DNA of 41,652 nt from Verrucomicrobiota bacterium (GTDB lineage: Bacteria; Verrucomicrobiota; Verrucomicrobiia; Palsa-1439), in the NCBI GenBank assembly GCA_003152315.1, contig PLZV01000021.1:1-41652 (forward strand), read 5' to 3'. Positions 33,769 to 41,652 of this stretch are shown in pieces. Under the pieces are notes generated by a model. The model ran no database searches and had not been told where the DNA came from. It worked only from the letters and a program-made list of their open reading frames with translations. Both the position numbers and the translations under genes were made by a program. Every line of letters starts with the position of its first letter. Positions within the stretch are counted from its first letter, which is position 1.

Positions 33769-34299
33769 ATGAACAAGCCGGAAAGTTCCAAGGACCTCGT
33801 CCTCGTGCACCACGCGCGCGACGAGTGGGCTGGTAACATCATCGTTGGCTACCTGCGCGACAATGGCGTGGAAGCGACGTTGCGGAGTCCGCCCTCGATG
33901 GCGCCACTGGATACCGCCGAGAACCTGAGCGGCAGTGACAAGGTCAACGGCATTTTCGTGCTCGATCACGAAGCCGATCGTGCGCGTGAACTGGTGAAGG
34001 AATTCGTGAACACGGTGACCGATGACCAGGTGCTGGAGGAGGCCGCCGCGCAGAAGCTGAAGCTCGACAAGGAAACCGTCAAGCAATTGCGCGGCGCGTT
34101 GAAGGAAGAGCGGCAGACCTTTGAGTTTCTCGGGTGGATTGGCGCGGCGTTCCTTGGCGCGGTTGCGTTGCTGTGGGCGATTTGGCCCGCGTGGTTGAAG
34201 ATCGGCCCACCCGCGGCGGGATTCCGCTGGCTCGGTGTGATTTTGCTGCTGTTGGCGGCACTCTTCGCTGGGAGTTGGACCAGCCGGCGTCTCAAATGA
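33769..34299 (+). CDS. DUF2007-like domain protein with two C-terminal membrane helices
   Basis: A 176-residue protein. The N-terminal 85 residues (DLVLVHHARDEWAGNIIVGY, LRDNGVEATLRSPP, GIFVLDHEADRARELVKEFV) match the DUF2007 putative signal-transducing domain. A charged helical linker (QKLKLDKETVKQLRGALKEE) and two membrane helices (LGWIGAAFLGAVALLWAIWP and FRWLGVILLLLAALFAGSW) follow. Its stop overlaps the ATG of the next membrane protein in ATGA. The soluble relative is at 12621. Confidence 0.8.
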   Translation: MNKPESSKDLVLVHHARDEWAGNIIVGYLRDNGVEATLRSPPSMAPLDTAENLSGSDKVNGIFVLDHEADRARELVKEFVNTVTDDQVLEEAAAQKLKLDKETVKQLRGALKEERQTFEFLGWIGAAFLGAVALLWAIWPAWLKIGPPAAGFRWLGVILLLLAALFAGSWTSRRLK

Positions 34300-34523
34300 A
34301 ACTCACCCCGAACATTGACGACCTCGGGCGAAAGTCACGGTTGATTTGCGGCATCATCGCGAGCCTGTGCGCCATTGGCTTGATTATCGCGTGGGCGTTT
34401 ACGGGTTCGCGAACCATGCTCATTGTTGGGATTATCCTCGGCATCACCGGCCCGTTTATGATCTTCGAGGCGGCCCACGGCTGGTGCGCGCTCCGCGCCA
34501 TGGGCATCAAGACGCCGAGGTGA
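34296..34523 (+). CDS. DUF2892/YgaP-like small membrane protein
   Basis: A 75-residue protein starting in the stop codon of the upstream gene (MKLTPNIDDLGRKSRLICGI). The N-x-x-D-x-x-x-R opening, two helices (ICGIIASLCAIGLIIAWAF, MLIVGIILGITGPFMIFEAA) and the ending HGWCALRAMGIKT correspond to the DUF2892 (YgaP-like) pattern in which GWCPLY-x-LGI-x-T follows the second helix. Function is unknown; in YgaP the domain anchors a rhodanese. It is translationally coupled to 33769. Confidence 0.78.
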   Translation: MKLTPNIDDLGRKSRLICGIIASLCAIGLIIAWAFTGSRTMLIVGIILGITGPFMIFEAAHGWCALRAMGIKTPR

Positions 34524-34526
34524 AAG

Positions 34527-34874
34527 ATGAGCATTCTCGACCGATTTCGTCCACCGCATCGCCCAGGACTTAGATACTCGGACGAAGCGCGCCATTGGGC
34601 CACTACCCACTTTCCTGAGTCGCACAGCCAGATTGCAGCGGTTGCAGCAGGCATTTTATGTGAGCAAACCGGTGCACCCCTTTCGAAGCTTTGCGCTTCC
34701 ACTCGTTTCATTCAGGACATTGGTTTTTACGATTACTTCGACACCGTTGACTATTCCAAAGCAGTGCAGCAGGAGTTCCAGCTTGTCATTCCGGATTGCG
34801 ATCTAGCCAAAATTCACTGCATCTCGGATTTAGTTAAGTACTTGCACGAAAGAATTGCAGAGCGAGCGACCTAA
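34527..34874 (+). CDS. Acyl-carrier-protein-like protein lacking the phosphopantetheine serine
   Basis: A 115-residue protein. Residues ~35-110 follow the ACP fold pattern: STRFIQDIGFYDYFDTVDYS, AVQQEFQLVIPDCDLAKI and HCISDLVKYLHERIAE, compared with the ACP consensus F-(V/I)-x-D-(L/I)-G-x-DSL-D-x-V-E and EEEF-x-(I/V)-x-IPD-x-(D/E)-x-x-x-I. The modified serine of DSL is replaced (D-Y-F), with one extra residue before it, so it should not carry a prosthetic group. The first 35 residues (MSILDRFRPPHRPGLRYSDE) are an unusual extension. GC is lower than in the neighbours. It starts 3 bases after the previous stop. Confidence 0.65.
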   Translation: MSILDRFRPPHRPGLRYSDEARHWATTHFPESHSQIAAVAAGILCEQTGAPLSKLCASTRFIQDIGFYDYFDTVDYSKAVQQEFQLVIPDCDLAKIHCISDLVKYLHERIAERAT

Positions 34875-34899
34875 CAACTTCAGTCGTTCTTGTGCCGCC

Positions 34900-35850
34900 T
34901 CACACCTTGTCGCGGAAGTATTCGATGGCCTGATGGAGACCGGTTTCCAGATCAACCTTCGGTTCCCAGCCGAGCAATTCCTTCGCGCGGGCGATGTTGG
35001 GGCGGCGTTGTTTGGGGTCGTCGACGGGGAGAGGTTCGTGGATGATTGTACTTTTGCTGCCGGTAAGTTTGATGATGAGTTTCGCGAAGTCGAGGATGGT
35101 GAACTCGGTCGGGTTGCCGATATTGACCGGCTCGTGGAAGTCGCAGCGTGAGAGGCGATAGATGCCGTCGATGAGGTCGCTGCAGTAGCAGAAGCTGCGG
35201 GTCTGCTGGCCTTCGCCGAAAACGGTGAGCGGTTCGCCGCGCAGAGCCTGGCCGACGAAGGCGGGCACGACGCGGCCGTCCTTGAGGCGCATGCGCGGGC
35301 CGTAGGTATTGAAGATGCGGACGATGTGGGTATCGATTTTGTGATAGCGATGGTAGGCCATCGTCATGGCCTCGGCGAAGCGCTTGGCTTCGTCGTAAAC
35401 GCCGCGCGGGCCGATGGGGTTGACGTTGCCCCAGTAGGACTCGGACTGCGGATGTTCCAGCGGATCACCGTAGCATTCGGAAGTGGAGGCCAGGAGGAAC
35501 CGCGCGCCTTTGGCCTTGGCGAGGCCGAGGGCGTTGTGCGTGCCGAGCGAACCGACCTTGAGCGTCTGGATCGGGAGCTGGAGATAATCAATCGGGCTGG
35601 CCGGCGAGGCGAAATGGAAAACGTTGTCCACCACACCGGGAAGATCGATGAATTGCGTCACGTCATGACGGATGAATTGGAACTTCGGGTTGCTGGCGAG
35701 ATGGGCGATGTTGTCGGTGTTGCCCGTGATGAGGTTGTCGATGGCGATAACGCGATGGCCCTCAGCAAGGAGGCGGTCGGAAAGATGCGAGCCCAGGAAG
35801 CCCGCGCCACCGGTGACGACGGAGACAGGAACGGATGAAGGTGCAGTCAT
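34900..35850 (-). CDS. UDP-glucuronate decarboxylase (UDP-xylose synthase type)
   Basis: A 316-residue extended SDR starting at ATG 35850 ([20 protein letters not shown]). The cofactor motif is [10 protein letters not shown], then [38 protein letters not shown] (the ASPASP block typical of UXS), [19 protein letters not shown], the YxxxK motif in [14 protein letters not shown], and [20 protein letters not shown]. It oxidises and decarboxylates UDP-glucuronate to UDP-xylose for surface glycans. Alternative ATGs further upstream (frame open to 35892) lack support. The 182-bp gap to the divergent gene at 36033 holds nothing certain. Confidence 0.93.
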   Translation of the reverse strand: MTAPSSVPVSVVTGGAGFLGSHLSDRLLAEGHRVIAIDNLITGNTDNIAHLASNPKFQFIRHDVTQFIDLPGVVDNVFHFASPASPIDYLQLPIQTLKVGSLGTHNALGLAKAKGARFLLASTSECYGDPLEHPQSESYWGNVNPIGPRGVYDEAKRFAEAMTMAYHRYHKIDTHIVRIFNTYGPRMRLKDGRVVPAFVGQALRGEPLTVFGEGQQTRSFCYCSDLIDGIYRLSRCDFHEPVNIGNPTEFTILDFAKLIIKLTGSKSTIIHEPLPVDDPKQRRPNIARAKELLGWEPKVDLETGLHQAIEYFRDKV

Positions 35851-36032
35851 GGCTGCAGTGTGATTCGCAGAATTTGTGCCACCGGGCAACAAAAAAAGCG
35901 CGAAAATCCGGTTAACAGGTAAAATCGTTGCTCGCGCCGAACAGAATGGGTCGCCGGTCAGGCGAAAGAGTGAACTATGCGTAATACCCCGGTAATGTCG
36001 CTTCTGGCAAAAGCGGGCAACGAGAAGGAGAA

Positions 36033-36752
36033 ATGAAAATGCTCAGAAGATTGATTTGTGCGTCCATGGGGATCGGACTTTTGTGGTTGCCGACGGCCAA
36101 CGCCGGTGAGCCAGGGGCAAAGTGGCTGGACTCCTTCGGCGTCAATGAGAAGGGCCTCTCGTCGACGGGCCGAAACGACTACTTCATTTTCGAACCGGGT
36201 TATCAACTCGTGTTCGAGGGAAAGGAGTATAGCGCGCCGGTGCAGTTGACCATCACCGTGCTCAACACGACGAAACAGGTCGATGGCGTGGAGGCGCGCG
36301 TGGTGGAGGAACGGGAAACGGTCAGCGGAAAGCTCGCGGAAGTTTCGCGGAACTATTTTGCTTTGGATCCAACCACGCACGACATCTATTATTTCGGCGA
36401 GGACGTCGACATGTACAAGGACGGCAAGGTCGTCAATCACGATGGCAGTTGGCTCTCGGGCGTCAACGGCGCGAAATATGGGCGGGCGATGTCGCGTAGT
36501 CCGCGAGTGGGTGAACGGTATTCCCAGGAAGTCGCGCCGGGGATCGCAATGGATCGGGCGGAAACCGTCAGCACGAATGAAATCATCCGTACGCCGGCGG
36601 GGGTTTTCGGCCACTGTGTGAAGATTGAAGAAACGACGCCGTTGGAGCCGAAGTCCAAGGAATACAAATACTACGCCCCACAGGTTGGGCTGATCCAGGA
36701 TGGCGATTTGAAGCTGGTGAAGCACGGCCACCTGGCATACGAGCCGCGATGA
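36033..36752 (+). CDS. Unrecognised exported protein
   Basis: A 239-residue protein with a classical signal peptide ([24 protein letters not shown]). The mature part is beta-rich, with [40 protein letters not shown], and [20 protein letters not shown]. The opening FIFEPGYQ and the closing YYAPGVGLV-like motif match a group of secreted proteins found near extracytoplasmic enzymes, but I cannot name a function. AGAAGGAG lies 7 bases before the ATG. It is probably a single-gene transcript. Confidence 0.8.
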   Translation: MKMLRRLICASMGIGLLWLPTANAGEPGAKWLDSFGVNEKGLSSTGRNDYFIFEPGYQLVFEGKEYSAPVQLTITVLNTTKQVDGVEARVVEERETVSGKLAEVSRNYFALDPTTHDIYYFGEDVDMYKDGKVVNHDGSWLSGVNGAKYGRAMSRSPRVGERYSQEVAPGIAMDRAETVSTNEIIRTPAGVFGHCVKIEETTPLEPKSKEYKYYAPQVGLIQDGDLKLVKHGHLAYEPR

Positions 36753-36944
36753 GCAGCGATGCCATAACATTGTTTCTTACCTATGGTCGTGCGCTCCGTC
36801 TGCGTCAAGACAGCGGTGCACTGCCCAAACAGCATGGCGATAGAGTGGCCTTTGCGTTACGCGCGCTTGCGTCAATCAAATGCAGAATGAAGAAATGCGA
36901 CCTCTCACTCTACAGCTTCGGCTGGAATCGGGATCGAAGGCCGC

Positions 36945-39900
36945 CTAGGGCACCAGCCGCACGCGGTAGAAGCGGGCGGGGATATTGGTCGCGCCGCCGT
37001 CATCGAGGTAGTTGGTGACCGGGCCGACAGTATTCGTAATGGTGAAAATATCAGCAAAACCGTTGGTGTTGTAGCCGCCGCTCCCATCTCCCGCCGTTGC
37101 CTGCAACGCATTTGTCCTGCCGCTGCCCATCATCCACGTCACACGCAAACTGTTGCCGGTCTCTGTGACCGAGATGACTCGGAACGACGACGTGCTGTTC
37201 GTCGGGTCGGTGCCGGTAAGGAATTCAGCGAGGTTATTTTGGCCGTCGCCATCGGGGTCGGAATTGGCGCCGGCCGGACTGTTGGTGGTGCCGAAGTATT
37301 GAATCTGCCAACCCTGGAACGCGGTGAGGGCGGTGATGTAATTCGCCTGGATGTTGGTGCTGATACCCCCCTGACCGGTGACCACCAGCATCACGGGATA
37401 GGTGCCGGCGGCGTAAACGTGTGTCACGCTGTTGGTCGTGATATTGGTGGTGCTGCCATCGCCAAAATCCCAGAAGCGATTTGTGATCGTGCCGGTTGAG
37501 GTATCGGTGAAGCTCACGTTGAGAGGTTCCGCGCCGATGGTCGGAGTGCCGGTAAACATGGCGACCGGTGGGTTGGCGCCAGTGAGAAAGTTGTAGACAC
37601 TCGCGAAGTCACTTGCCGCGCAGACCTTACCAATTCCCGCGCCTCCGGTGGGGAGAGAGCCGTTCTTGCTTTGGGTCAGAAGAATCGATCCAAGGATCGT
37701 GGCCGGGGTAATGCCCGCGCCACCAGCGGCGGTCAAGTACGGCGTCTGGGCACCGAGGACGTTGCTCGTCGGATTGACATACAGGATCATGTTGGTGCCA
37801 GCGGGGTCGGTCTGGATAATCACACGATACGAGGTGCCGTAGGTGAGTCCGGCCGAGCCATAGACGAACGGAGCGCCGGTCTCGCCAGTGGTACGACCTC
37901 CGAAGACGTAGTTCGTATTGGCTACGTTCGCAGCCTTCGCCGTCAACTGATAGTCGGCCACGGAACTGTCCCCGACGCCGCCATTGGCGCTGGCCAGGGC
38001 TGCGAAGAACGACGGCGTCCCGCTGTTCGCCGGCGCTGCGTTGGTGACGTTCACCACCATGCCCGCAAACACGGTCACGTTCGTCGTCGAGATAAAATCC
38101 TTCGAGGCATCAGGCTTGACACTCGTCTGACCGCCCGGAATCCAGGCGGTGCCTCCACTGATTTGGATCGGAGTGACGGTGGCCCGCGCGACCAGGAAAT
38201 TGTCCACGCGACCCGTACCAGTGGTGCCAACGGTTCCACCATTGATACTGGTGGTCGAATTATCAACCAGGCGGAAATATACGGATGATACATTGTCCAG
38301 TGCGGTAACACTGCTCAGATTGGCGGTGAAATGACAGGCAGCGTCAAAAGTAGAATTGCTCCAAGTGTGCACGGGAGATGGCAGACTGTATGCCGACCCA
38401 AACTGGGTGAAGTTCGTCCCGTTGGTGCTGTACTGGAGCACAAAGTCACGTGGGCCCGTAGCACTGCCGTTTTGATCCCAGGCGATTTGGATGCCGGCTA
38501 CTCCTAGTGTGCTGACTTGGAATTGGAAGTAATCGCCAACGGCCCAGTGATTAACACTCCAAGAGTCCGGAGAACCATTCCCCGACGGCGCGCTCCACGC
38601 GGAAGAAGCGCTGACATGAACTCCTGTCGCGACACCCGAGCCGATGTCAGCCGCAATGTTTCCCACCGTGGTACCCGTAATGCCGGCGAAAGCATTGGTG
38701 TTGTCGCTTTCAAAGTTCCAGAGGTCATTCGTCGTGCCGCGCTCCTGCCAGCCCGCCTGGCCGACGAGGTCGCCGGAGATGAAGGTGCCAAAGTCGTCGA
38801 AGAAACCGAAGCTGATGACATTGAGAGCGACGGCGCGAGTGGTATCGCCAGCGTGATTGGTCGCGTTGGTGAATCCGATCTCATCGCTGTAGTTGCCCTG
38901 GGGCACGTTGACGGAGTTGCTATTGATGCTGACGGTCACCACGGCGCTGGAACCGCCGGCCAATGTTCCGCTGGCCGCCGACAAATTCAACCAAGATGCC
39001 GTCGCGCTCGCTGTCCAGTTTAGCGAGATGCTGCCGGTGTTGCTCAGTGTGTAGTCCTGGGAAGACGGACTGAACGGTCCGCCGACTTCTTCCATCACAC
39101 TGTAAGTGCTTACCGGGCTGACCACCAGTTGTGCAGGTGTCAGCACGGTCAGGTTGACGCCGCGCGCCACCCACCCGCCCGTTACCGAGTTACTGAATGT
39201 GACTGCGGCAGAATAGGCCCCGGCCGCGAGTGAGTTAGCCGCGACATTGACGGTCACCGTAATGTCCGTGCTCCCGCCGCCGGCGAGCGTGCCGCTGGAG
39301 GCTGAAAGGTCAAGCCACGCGACGCTCTTGTCGGCAGCCCAATTCAGCGAGGTCGCGTTGGTGTTGTTCAGCGTGTAGATCTGGGTGGACGGGCTGAAGG
39401 ACCCGCCTTGGACCCCGCTACTGGCAAAGATACTGGTCGGCGTAATGATGAAATCGGGGACAACCGGCGGGAAGACAGTAAAGCTGCCGGCGCTGGTCGC
39501 ACTGCCGCCAAGTCCCCACACGGTGATCTGGCCGGAAGAAGCGCCGATGGGAACGAGAGCGATGATTTGGTTGGTGGCCGTTATGGTGTAGGGCGCCGCG
39601 ATGCCGTTAAAGCTAACATTGGTGATCGTGTCCAGAGTCGCGCCAGTAATGGTGACGCTGTTGCTTTGCGAACCACTGGACGGGGCGAAGCTGGCAAAGG
39701 ACGGTGCGGCGGCAGCCTGGCCATCGACCTTGCTGCGGAGCACCCACGCGAGGTTGTTCGGCAGCGCATTGAAGAATGTAAAACCGGTCAACTGTTGGAT
39801 CTGTTTCGCGGAGGTAACGAAGCTCTGCCAGGGGTTGGTCTGGGGGGCGTTGGGAATATCGACGGCAATTACGCGAATGGAGGCGGCGGTCGCGTTAGTA

Positions 39901-40553
39901 AGTCGACTGTATGCGGTCCCGCTCCCCAAAGGAACGCAGACGGCTATCTTCCAAGTATTGGAAGCAATGTAAACATGACCCCCGGCAATTGTAGCAGTGC
40001 CAAAATTCCTCGGCCCACAAGTAATCAACAATTCCTGGGTGGAAATAAGCCCGCGGCAGTAGTCCTCAAAGTTTCCCCATATACCCTGATTTTCGTTCGG
40101 ATCCTGAGGGATGATGTTGGACATTAAAAAAACCAGGTTATTGTCCGTCGTATTATCTGTGCGGTCAGCCGAGGGGCACATGTGACCACGATCCCAGCCG
40201 GTATTGGAGTACGAGTTCGGCGATACCACGTAAAAGCCTGCGGGCAGACTTGTGTCGGGGAAGAACTTGGAGGAACGCGGGCCGTTAACCACATAGTCGC
40301 CGGCAGTCAAATCCCAACTCGCCCAATTGGGTTCGCCTAGATTATCGCTATAATCAATGGCCTCGACAGTTCGCTGAATCAGATAATGGCTATGGTTATT
40401 GGTGTCGATGGTAGCCCCGGTGGGGTTTCCGAGCTGCATCTGCAGGGTGGCGTCGATGAGGGCGAAAGCTTGAAAGACGGGTAGCAATAGCGCCGCCGCG
40501 CAGATAGCCAATAGCAAACACTCCCGCGCGCAAGACTTGCGAATGGATCTCAT
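36945..40553 (-). CDS. Secreted multi-domain DNA/RNA non-specific endonuclease
   Basis: About 1,202 residues from ATG 40553 (MRSIRKSCARECLLLAICAA), with a signal peptide to about residue 32. Residues ~33-285 are a NUC beta-beta-alpha-metal nuclease with the DRGH motif in GWDRGHMCPSADRTDN and the metal-site Asn helix in NENQGIWGNFEDYCR. Next come an IPT/TIG domain, two BACON-like repeats (each with SLNW-x-A, W-x-(D/N)-LSA-x-SGTLAGG), a concanavalin-like/choice-of-anchor region, and a PKD domain (FTDTSTGTITNRFWDFGDGS). A Ca-binding DPDGDGQNNLAEFLTGTDP tail closes it. It would degrade extracellular nucleic acid. A GTG seven codons upstream is an alternative start. The IPT, PKD and DPDGDG parts suit carbohydrate or surface attachment. 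Confidence 0.9.
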   Translation of the reverse strand: MRSIRKSCARECLLLAICAAALLLPVFQAFALIDATLQMQLGNPTGATIDTNNHSHYLIQRTVEAIDYSDNLGEPNWASWDLTAGDYVVNGPRSSKFFPDTSLPAGFYVVSPNSYSNTGWDRGHMCPSADRTDNTTDNNLVFLMSNIIPQDPNENQGIWGNFEDYCRGLISTQELLITCGPRNFGTATIAGGHVYIASNTWKIAVCVPLGSGTAYSRLTNATAASIRVIAVDIPNAPQTNPWQSFVTSAKQIQQLTGFTFFNALPNNLAWVLRSKVDGQAAAAPSFASFAPSSGSQSNSVTITGATLDTITNVSFNGIAAPYTITATNQIIALVPIGASSGQITVWGLGGSATSAGSFTVFPPVVPDFIITPTSIFASSGVQGGSFSPSTQIYTLNNTNATSLNWAADKSVAWLDLSASSGTLAGGGSTDITVTVNVAANSLAAGAYSAAVTFSNSVTGGWVARGVNLTVLTPAQLVVSPVSTYSVMEEVGGPFSPSSQDYTLSNTGSISLNWTASATASWLNLSAASGTLAGGSSAVVTVSINSNSVNVPQGNYSDEIGFTNATNHAGDTTRAVALNVISFGFFDDFGTFISGDLVGQAGWQERGTTNDLWNFESDNTNAFAGITGTTVGNIAADIGSGVATGVHVSASSAWSAPSGNGSPDSWSVNHWAVGDYFQFQVSTLGVAGIQIAWDQNGSATGPRDFVLQYSTNGTNFTQFGSAYSLPSPVHTWSNSTFDAACHFTANLSSVTALDNVSSVYFRLVDNSTTSINGGTVGTTGTGRVDNFLVARATVTPIQISGGTAWIPGGQTSVKPDASKDFISTTNVTVFAGMVVNVTNAAPANSGTPSFFAALASANGGVGDSSVADYQLTAKAANVANTNYVFGGRTTGETGAPFVYGSAGLTYGTSYRVIIQTDPAGTNMILYVNPTSNVLGAQTPYLTAAGGAGITPATILGSILLTQSKNGSLPTGGAGIGKVCAASDFASVYNFLTGANPPVAMFTGTPTIGAEPLNVSFTDTSTGTITNRFWDFGDGSTTNITTNSVTHVYAAGTYPVMLVVTGQGGISTNIQANYITALTAFQGWQIQYFGTTNSPAGANSDPDGDGQNNLAEFLTGTDPTNSTSSFRVISVTETGNSLRVTWMMGSGRTNALQATAGDGSGGYNTNGFADIFTITNTVGPVTNYLDDGGATNIPARFYRVRLVP

Positions 40554-40916
40554 AGTATTAATACCCTGTAGCACAAACCCTTAGGGGGCGCGCGAAGTGT
40601 CTGGCGTGCCCAGCCAACCGGCATAGTACGTCCCTTTCAGGGCACCAACTAAACTTGACTTTATAATAGCAGAATCCATGCTTAAACACAAGGGGAAAGA
40701 GGTGACTTCTGGGAAAGGACAGGGACATCGTGACCCCCCCCCCAATAGTATGCAAAAACTCAGACGCTCCGAATTGGGATAAGCTTCGTGTTTTTGGAAC
40801 CTAAAATTCCAGCCAACAGACGACAATCCGTGCCAATCTGAGACTAAGTCTTGTGAGCGCAGTTGTAGACATGATCGTATTTCTCCGCAAATTCCTTGGG
40901 AAAATCGCAAAACACT

Positions 40917-40944
40917 ACGGGTTCGAGCCCCGTCACCCCCGCCA
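40917..40944 (+). other. Isolated tRNA/tmRNA-like 3' end (T-arm, acceptor strand, CCA)
   Basis: ACGGG-TTCGAGC-CCCGT is a perfect five-pair T-arm. It is followed by seven bases CACCCCC, G and CCA, the exact spacing of a tRNA 3' end. No GGGGGTG partner strand or anticodon arm is found upstream. It looks like the fragment left by an integrated element at a tRNA or tmRNA attachment site. Confidence 0.5.
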
Positions 40945-41002
40945 GTTTCCCCATCGCAATGCGCCGGAAAGGCCCTTAACGTGCCTAAAACACCCCGAAT
41001 TT

Positions 41003-41027
41003 GGGTTCGTTTTCCTAAAACGAACCC
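41003..41027. repeat. 11-bp perfect inverted repeat with 3-base loop
   Basis: GGGTTCGTTTT (41003-41013), CCT, AAAACGAACCC (41017-41027). A third GGGTTCGTTT half lies at 41105-41114. No T-run follows, so an operator or cruciform is more likely than a terminator. Confidence 0.5.
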
Positions 41028-41368
41028 ATTTGCAAACGGCCCTGCAAGCAGCGTAAGTTTCTGCACCCCAAACACAACCATCGAAACACATCTCAGACTA
41101 AAACGGGTTCGTTTCGCAGAATGTATTTTTTCCGCCTCAGCTCCCGACGGTGATCTCCGCAGGTCGCTGTCTCCTGAATTCCATGTCGTTTGTCAAAGAA
41201 CTGTGCTGACTATACAACGCTCCACATCCCGCGTCCAGCAAGAATATCGTATTACGATATTTTGGCAAATGGATCGCGCGAAGACGGCTGGGAATTGCAC
41301 AATGAATGGGTCCGACCCCCGAGTCGTTCCAAACCATCTTGGTGTGCTCATGGTTAATTCAATCGGCA

Positions 41369-41652
41369 TTATTTCGTTGGCAAGAGATTTCGGACGAAGA
41401 ACTCCTCGAGCCGCTGCGCGCCGTAAGGCGTTCGAGCCACGCCGTGGCCGGCGCCCGGCATAACCAGCAACTCGAAATCCTTGTCAGCCTTGATGAGGGC
41501 GTTGACGACCTGCATGGTGCTGGATGGGTCAACGTTGCGGTCCATTTCACCGACCATCAAGAGGAGTCTGCCCTGCAACTTGTGCACGTCTTTGACGTTT
41601 GAACTCCGCGCATAGCTCTCGTCCACGGGCCAGCCCATCCACTGTTCGTTCC
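41369..41652 (-). CDS. S9-family peptidase (DPP-IV/prolyl oligopeptidase type), C-terminal end; runs off right edge
   Basis: The frame is open from the right edge to a stop at 41369 and reads [61 protein letters not shown]. The catalytic Asp lies in EMDRNVDP and the catalytic His in GAGHGVAR, the usual last two members of the Ser-Asp-His triad of S9 peptidases. The nucleophile serine lies outside the window. The ending [12 protein letters not shown] is a typical C-terminal helix. The upstream part and any signal peptide are not visible. Confidence 0.88.
   Translation of the reverse strand, partial: NEQWMGWPVDESYARSSNVKDVHKLQGRLLLMVGEMDRNVDPSSTMQVVNALIKADKDFELLVMPGAGHGVARTPYGAQRLEEFFVRNLLPTK

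Larger units (their letters stand above)
40575..41368. other. 794-bp region without a convincing gene
   Basis: It holds a run of ten C (about 40734-40743), a tRNA-like 3' end and a perfect palindrome, listed separately. The open frames in it have poor codon use and lower GC (about 50 % by eye), unlike the flanking genes. No integrase or transposase is seen. Confidence 0.5.

Noticed and set aside
35976-35992. Possible fourth copy of the 22-bp element (GGGGTATTACGCATAG on minus)
   Set aside because: It matches only with a one-base gap and lacks the GGTA start. It is too weak to count, though it lies in a divergent promoter.
1-41652. CRISPR array, insertion sequence or prophage
   Set aside because: No regularly spaced repeats, transposase, integrase or phage structural gene was seen on either strand.

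Overview
The window (about 59-60 % GC by eye) is a chromosomal segment of a free-living Gram-negative-type bacterium, most likely from the PVC group (Verrucomicrobiota or a relative). This placement is inferred from three things: a ClpS-DUF2017 pair, a PPi-type phosphofructokinase, and a large envelope gene carrying a prepilin-like segment with an LFTDGH motif. No rRNA, ribosomal protein or other marker gene is present to confirm it. Most long open frames antisense to the listed genes are high-GC shadows and were left out.

Layout. 1-2471 (minus): a three-gene operon of a histidine-kinase-like protein lacking the ATPase domain, its full-length paralogue, and a KaiC-type ATPase running off the left edge. 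2596-8175: a transglutaminase-like protein, then small membrane or envelope stress-type proteins (DUF948, YtxH, BON, lmo0937-like, DUF3185-like), an alpha/beta hydrolase and two small unknowns. A 22-bp element recurs before the kinase/KaiC operon, the DUF948 operon and the BON gene. 8276-11733: a Zn-ribbon methyltransferase, small unknown ORFs, two divergent receiver-only regulators, three copies of a promoter-plus-leader repeat (two with RNA hairpins) and a tRNA-Gly(CCC).

11820-20998: housekeeping genes. On plus: clpS, DUF2017, DUF2007. On minus: pfkB-type kinase, thiE, pfk, accC, accB, an O-antigen-ligase-like protein, holB and tmk. 21134: a receiver-only regulator behind a good sigma-54 motif. 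21674-28523: a roughly 2,280-codon envelope gene made of two tandem paralogous units fused in frame, interrupted by one frameshift and one amber codon. 29248-31766: a histidine kinase/OmpR-type regulator pair bracketed by two near-identical 11-bp-period direct repeats, which may also control the large gene. 31917-36752: macro-domain protein, SDR, a fourth receiver-only regulator, three small membrane or carrier-like proteins, UDP-glucuronate decarboxylase and an exported protein. 36945-40553: a secreted multi-domain nuclease. The right edge holds an isolated tRNA-like 3' end, an 11-bp perfect palindrome and the C-terminus of an S9 peptidase.

The main theme is signalling. Two kinase loci, one OmpR-type regulator, four stand-alone receivers and a KaiC ATPase sit among stress and envelope genes. 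The best candidates for something undescribed are: the KaiC operon with its paired kinases and shared upstream element; the tandem envelope gene with its flanking two-component system and repeated binding site; and the three-copy promoter/hairpin RNA family.
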